Source: Gibbula magus (lineage: Eukaryota > Mollusca > Gastropoda > Trochida > Trochidae). Taken from it: a stretch of DNA of 64,000 nt. Positions 58,471 to 64,000 of this stretch are shown here, piece after piece; the stretch's first letter is position 1, and each line of letters starts with the position of its first letter. The stretch spans positions 18,147,523-18,211,522 of the forward strand of contig OW388301.1 in the NCBI GenBank assembly GCA_936450465.1, written 5' to 3'. The position numbers were made by a program, and so were the translations under genes. The notes under the pieces are model-generated. The model was not told the origin of the DNA and did no database searches. It worked only from the letters and a program-made list of their open reading frames with translations.

Positions 58471-61017
58471 CATAATATACACATTGCCCTGTGTGAAATG
58501 TTAACTTTTCGTAAATGAAAAAAATAGATTGTTGAAAAGACGTTTATCATCACTTAATTACATCCATAATACACTGTTGACATTTGTCATGTTGACTTGG
58601 CAGCTGAGGAAACGTTGATAACATGTAGATCTATGTTCGGTATATTAGCAAACCCAAAAAAAGTTGTGTAAACTAATTAATCTCCGTTAATATTGCATAT
58701 TGTGCATGACATTTAAACAAGTTAACACATCTCCTTCAGTTAACATTTGAAAATAAACGATTTGCAATGTCACTAAATTTCTTTAATTTAATCAATCTTT
58801 GCTCACTGCTAATGGTTGAAATGATGTCCACGCGGTGTTAAACCGTAATTCACCCACTGTGTAGTTACAATTCATCACAGGATAGAGAGATTTTGGCGTT
58901 CATTGAGATGAACAAATCGGTATGAACAACTGTTAATAGCTTGACTCGTTCTTTGTTTCCTGAACATTACCTCATTGTCAGTTTTGTCAATTTTATTGAT
59001 TTAAATTTACATAATTCAATTCCAGTGTTTTTCCTGTTTATCATTAACACCCAACATTTAAGCTTATGTGGAAGAGGGTTAGGTCTAATCATTCAACGTG
59101 TTAACCATAGGTATTTATTGTGGGTGACAGATAGAATGATATTTGACCAGCAAATATTGGAATCAGAAGCGTTATTGTCCAGAAGAACTTATTGACTAAG
59201 CAAGGTTACAACAACCCCTCAGCTGTTTGTAAACGATGTGTGGTGCTTCAAGGTTTATTTAAATCACAATTCCGCTCAGTAACCATCCAGATAGACATTC
59301 CGAATACCAAAAAATATGCAAAACAATGCGAACACCGATAAAAACTCAGTTTGATTAATTTGACAACTGAAACTATTTCTTACTGTCAGACAAGTATTAC
59401 ATGTAATTTGGCTTACGATTTGGCTCCAGGATTATATATAGATTGTATGTATTTTGGAACTATCAACACGTGGATTCTAATAGTTGTCCACTGACCTATT
59501 CACTGGTTTACTAAACTCATGATAAATGTTATTCTGTATTACTCTCAGTAACGTGCTACGACAAAACGTAATGGCATATGTATTGCGATTGCAATCGAAA
59601 TGACGTCACGGATAACCAAGAAACTTAGGTTTATACTAAAATCAGCTTTATTAAACACCGATAATTTGCTGATGCCTTTAAAGCCTTCACGTAGTTGTTT
59701 CGTTACTTTTGCAACTCATTTCAAATAGGCTAACTTTTCCTCTGCTATTGGCTGCAATATTCCCCAAGTGGCGTTAAACAATAACAACTACAGTAAAACG
59801 CAAGGCATAACTCTTGCCAGTCTGCATTACTGGCTGATTTAACCCTGCGGTATTTCACTATATATTACATGGTCATTTAGCCCACATACATTAACATGAA
59901 AACTGTTGTTTTTTTGTTCAGATATGCAATACCTGATTGTTGTTATATCTATATCAGAACATGTTTTACCTCAATATAGCAAAGCCAAGTAAAGTTTCAA
60001 GAAGTTCTTGATTCGATTAGTGTTGATTAGGACAAACCAAATATAAATGAAAGTAATTTCTTGCCGTGCTGATGAGTGTGGCTCTAACAATGTTCAGTGT
60101 GCCTCTATACAAGTACCTCCAATAGAAATGATGATGTGTGAGTTTGGAGGTAAATTAGTTTTAGGATTAAATTATGATCAGCTGAAATATTGAGTGATTT
60201 CCTGTTTTTGAATTCCTATTTTTCCCTGTTGTTAGCAAACACGTTTCCAGTGAGTGTGGTAAAAATTAGGTAAAACTTTGTAGTGGAATACAGAAGTGGT
60301 ATTGAAAAATGGAATACAAAGTAAAACCATAAACAACAACAACAACAACGTTTTACCTATGTGATGGATGATATTTGGATGATATTTGGGGTTTATAGGG
60401 TAAAATCCCTAAAAAATATAGGGACAAGAAAATGGTTGGTAAAATCATATCATTAATATTTTAAATTAAAGTGTTTGGCTTCATAAATTGTATCAGTTCG
60501 CAGTTGACAAACATTGAAGCTCGAACCATGGTTCAAATTATAAACATCAGACAAAGTTTTACAAAAAGAATTATGTTTTTTTTTTCTTTTTCTCAAACTT
60601 CTTCATCCAAAGGACAATATCATTGTACATGTGACGAGATCAAAATCGTGTTATTAAATTGTGTTTGTAAATCATATAACATTATCGGCTTCACATAACA
60701 GAACGGCAATCAAAAGTTACAAAATGCAAATTAATTACGGCATAATCGTAGATATCCCCTGCTCTTGTTGTCTAAGTGGTTAATTCCTCATCAAGCGATC
60801 TTTGTTCTGACAGTCATTTCCTGCTATAAACCTATCCTTTGTTCAACGTGAACGTGATATTACATCGTGATAGTGTGATAGTGTTTTCCTTCGTTTTCGT
60901 ATAGTTCTGATAAAATCATAGCAGACGCATCTCACAGGATAGTAACCTGAATAAAGTTTACTTCTACACTGTAACTATATTATAAAACACCGACGTCATT
61001 TTATAGTTGCGTATATT
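58471..61017. other. Intergenic; contains a SINE-tail trace and a short duplicated segment
   Basis: A SINE-tail-like GCGGTGTTAAACC is at about 58830 and GTGGCGTTAAACAATAAC at about 59769. An (AAC)n microsatellite is at 60333-60350. The stretch 60860-61017 (TACATCGTGATAGTG..., AAATCATA.CAGAC.CATCT.ACAGG) is duplicated at 62832-62856 plus 63285-63425. No gene is recognised. Confidence 0.45.
59797..59843 (+). repeat. Short third copy of the NARHNSCQ coding motif
   Basis: AACGCAAGGCATAACTCTTG and the following bases to GCTGATTTAAC match 51885-51927 almost exactly, encoding NARHNSCQ.ALLADLT. It is only 47 bp long and follows a SINE-tail-like GGCGTTAAAC. It shows that the sequence at 51590 belongs to a repeated family. 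Confidence 0.6.
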
Positions 61018-61286
61018 ATGCAACGTTATGTTATCCATATTTATATTAGTCAACGGTGTGTCATCCAGATTTATATAATTCAACGTTATGTTATGCAGAT
61101 GTATATTATTCAACGTTATGCTATCTATATTTATATTATTCAACGTTATGATATCAAGATTTATATTATTCACGTTATGTTATCCAAATGTATATTATTC
61201 AAGGTTATGTTATCCAGATTCATATTATTCAAGGTTATGTTATCCATATGTATATTATTCAACGTTATGTTATCCAAATGTATATC
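61018..61286 (+). repeat. 30-bp minisatellite, left part
   Basis: The unit (CAACGTTATGTTATCCAGAT followed by TTATATTATT) repeats about nine times with small variations. Because 30 is a multiple of three, several frames stay open, but these are not genes. The array is interrupted at 61286 by a 1.4-kb insertion and resumes in phase at 62691. Confidence 0.9.
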
Positions 61287-62690
61287 TGTCACGTATCAGA
61301 GGAATAACAAAACCCAAGTGGTAATGAACAAGTTTATTTACAAAATAAATAAACTAAACTAACAATAATCACTAACCCGTCCCATAGTTTAACTACCTAA
61401 CCTACCTAACCTCCCATCTAACACCCCAAATACATACAACATTCAAGAGCACATAAAATAATGAACACAACACAATCTTAAAACAACTGCGAACACACGC
61501 AGAAACAAGTGTCTTTGTCAAATTATAACACTCATAATTCAATAATGTCCATTACATACGAACTGGCTCATTCCACATAAATGACAACAACAGTACACAA
61601 CTGAACAGTTCACAACAGTACACAACGATGAGCAACTGTTCACACGACTGGACAACAGTTCACAACACTGGATGATAGTTCACAACACTGAACAGTTCAC
61701 ATAGCTGAACGACAGTTCACATAGCTGAATGACAGTTCACATAGCTGAATGACAGTTCACATCACACAACAACAATTCACCTGTGGGGAATTATCATTCC
61801 CACGTGTCGCGGTGACACATGTACCTACGTTAGGTACGTATGAGCGGGGTCAAGTGGCTGCTGGGCGTCCTGGACCACGCTTCACTGCCCCTTCCGTAGA
61901 CTACCGTCTACACGTTGCTAGGAATCGGGGAGCATCCAAACCTAGACTTCCACAAAGTACCGGATCAGCAGTTGACCGGGACACCATAAAGCAAAGTCAC
62001 ATTGCCTTACTACAGTATATTAGTGACACTTAATATACATACAACGAATGTATTACAAACGTTTACAACAACTGCATTCCAACAGATGCCTACTACACCA
62101 CACACTACTCACCACCTAGTCATTAGCGAGCCATTCTTCGCAAAACATAGGGGTTTAATGCTCCACACACTTGTTATCATATACATGATAACAATACACA
62201 ATTGCTCCTTACAATGGACGATTACTAGGGACGATAAATAAACACATAGTTTTTACTGAACTGTTGCAAACTAATTGTATGTCATTATCAACCAACAATC
62301 ATGAAATGCCATGCGAACATAATATGTATTCCAAACTGAACACAATGCTCTTATACAAAATACTTCACATTAAAACAATTCAAAGTATAATCTTCAGATT
62401 ATGACATTCTTTAAATTAACACACTAAACATTATACTCAAATAACACAAACAAATTACTAATCATTCCAAACAAAGCAATACTTACGCCAAAATTCCTGG
62501 TACACAACCTAGATAGCCCATGGTGTGAATTTTGACTGTAAGGTACCCTGCACGTGCATTTCGCTTTTATACAGATGGTCACGTGACTGACTACCCTGCT
62601 AGAGGGCCTAGACTTGCTTAAGTCTATAAAACAATTAATATTGGAACAAAACTTGATCAAGATGATAGAATATAAACTTGTAATCTGACA
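61287..62690 (-). mobile_element. Probable solo LTR inserted in the minisatellite
   Basis: The insertion is 1,404 bp with TGTCA...TGACA ends (5'-TG...CA-3'). It is flanked by ATATC on the left and ATATT on the right, a 4-5-bp target duplication. On the minus strand a TATA box (TATAAAA, 62565-62571) lies near the 5' end and an AATAAA (61333-61338) near the 3' end, as in an LTR. No internal coding region or second LTR is seen. It contains tandem-like runs of CAGTTCACA near 61600-61760. The class is inference. Confidence 0.55.
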
Positions 62691-62832
62691 ATATTATTCA
62701 ACGTTATGTTATCCAGATTTATATTATTCACGTTATGTTATCCAAATGTATATTATTCAACATTATGTTATCCAGATTTATATTATTCAACGTTATGTTA
62801 TCCATATGTATATTATTCAACGTTATGTTATA
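62691..62832 (+). repeat. 30-bp minisatellite, right part
   Basis: It continues the 61018 array with the same unit, in the phase expected if the 61287-62690 insertion is removed. About five units remain. It ends before ATTACATCGTGATAGTG, a copy of sequence found upstream of the left array. Confidence 0.9.
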
Positions 62833-62857
62833 TTACATCGTGATAGTGTTTTCCTTT

Positions 62858-63230
62858 TTAGCTCATCAGGCCTGAAAGGCCCGATGGGCTTATGGCATGG
62901 CATGGCGTTCATCCTTTCGCTTTTTCGACTTCTTCTCCAGAACCAATATCTCCACAGAGCTGAAATTTTATGTGCAGACTCCTTGGCAAATGGGGATTCT
63001 AAATTGTAGATTTCGTGACCCCGTGACCCCAAATGTGGTCACAGGGGTCACATCCTTAAAAACCTATGTTGATCTTCTTCTCCAGTTCGAAAAGGTCTAG
63101 AGAGCTTAAAAGTTGTTTGAAGACTCCTTGGCCAATGGGGATTCTAAAGTGTAGATTTCGTGACTCCATGACCCCAAATGGGGTCATGATCTAAAACCAA
63201 TATTATTTTGCTTGTTAACAATGTATTACT
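62858..63230 (+). mobile_element. Repeat element with two internal units, class uncertain
   Basis: It starts TTTTTAGCTCATCAGGCCTG (hairpin AGGCCTGAAAGGCC nearby), and has two units marked by GAGCTGAAATTTTATGTGCA / GAGCTTAAAAGTTGTTTGAA, then GACTCCTTGGC.AATGGGGAT and GTAGATTTCGTGAC. The layout resembles pearl-like elements but no CCGT tract is present. It interrupts the duplicated 60860-61017 sequence. Confidence 0.55.
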
Positions 63231-64000
63231 TGAGATAACTTAGATATTCAACCTTAGATAATAATACAATAAAATCTACAGAGCCCATGGATAAAATCAT
63301 ATCAGACACATCTTACAGGATATTAACCTGAAGAATGTTTACATCTACATTGTAACTATTTTGTAAAACACCGACCTCATATTATAATCTTGCATTTTAT
63401 ACTATGTTATGCAACGTTATGTTTTCCAGGACGTGATGAATAAAGATGATGACCACTGACATGTTGTGTGATTGTTACCATAAGTCTAAATCTCTGTTGA
63501 AGATCCTCCCAGAAGATTGAAGTTTGAATGAAGCAAATAAAGTTTTCTCTCTCTTACATGACAATTTTCATACACGTAGCACACAAGATTCGCCTGAATT
63601 AATGTTCTTAATCCTTGTAATATAGGCAGATAGTTTTAAACGACTTAAACGACAAACGTTATATGACATTGATCAATTCACACTGAGTCTTGTCTTGGCG
63701 ACTGATGCTATTGATGCGTTTTAAGTAAATGTGAAAAATAATTCTATATAACATGTCTATGTGATGTGTCGTTTGTGTCAGCAACTTTACAGATTAACAT
63801 TTTTAAACGATTTCTCTTCAAAGCAAAGCATCAAAGGGTATTTTATAGGAAAGAAATATGCATGTGAATTCAGCAATAATGAGGTGTTAATACTTTGTCA
63901 GCCCAGGTTTGTTCAAACACATGTTAAAAGATTCATGTAACAATTAAACACCAGCGAGTCTTTCACAGAACTCTTGATCTGACTATTTAATCCTTTTTCA
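63231..64000. other. Intergenic with a duplicated segment
   Basis: The stretch 63285-63430 (ATAAAATCATATCAGACACA, TAAAACACCGACCTCAT, GCAACGTTATGTT) repeats 60915-61030. After that the sequence is AT-rich with no recognised gene. Confidence 0.5.

Noticed and set aside
61018..61362. Frames of 69-114 codons with repeated Ile/Tyr
   Set aside because: Produced by the 30-bp minisatellite, which keeps any stop-free frame open on both strands.

Overview
The window reads as nuclear DNA of an animal, most likely a mollusc and perhaps a gastropod. It is AT-rich and gene-poor, has GT-AG introns, and is packed with eukaryotic mobile elements. The mollusc call rests on many pearl-like (Helentron-type) elements, which carry a (CCGT)n tract and about 170-bp core repeats, and on a tRNA-derived SINE with a GGCGTTAAAC...CTCACC tail. 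No sequence search was possible, so the taxon is inference.

Layout. Positions 1-12105 hold a young tandem duplication: the end of one copy (1-3207), then a full second unit (3208-12105). The second unit carries a nearly intact Tnp2-type (CACTA/EnSpm-like) transposase at 3648-7596, followed by a subterminal repeat zone at 8079-8741. From about 12 to 32 kb lies an older, diverged segmental duplication (blocks 8816-19470 and 22558-32050), interrupted by a LINE fragment, a pearl-like element, a few candidate exons and a candidate divergent ORF pair near 31.4 kb. A TATA box, an ATG and a splice donor near 32.7-32.8 kb look like the start of a real gene. From 33.8 to 53.9 kb is a graveyard of nested insertions: DIRS-like pol remnant, pearl-like elements, a tyrosine recombinase gene in pieces, a ZNF862/hAT-like pseudogene split by a 39-bp SINE insertion, a long foldback element, an unrecognised coding remnant with an inverted partial copy, four SINEs with clear target-site duplications, and a TTA-flanked MITE. 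From 54.9 to 64 kb are a hairpin element, another LINE with a YADD motif, pearl-like arrays, and a 30-bp minisatellite split by a probable 1.4-kb solo LTR.

Only the Tnp2 transposase looks close to functional. Most other coding sequence is broken, and the few candidate exons are weak. I found no operon-like or host-defence system. The interest lies in the insertion and duplication history and in several coding or hairpin sequences I could not assign.
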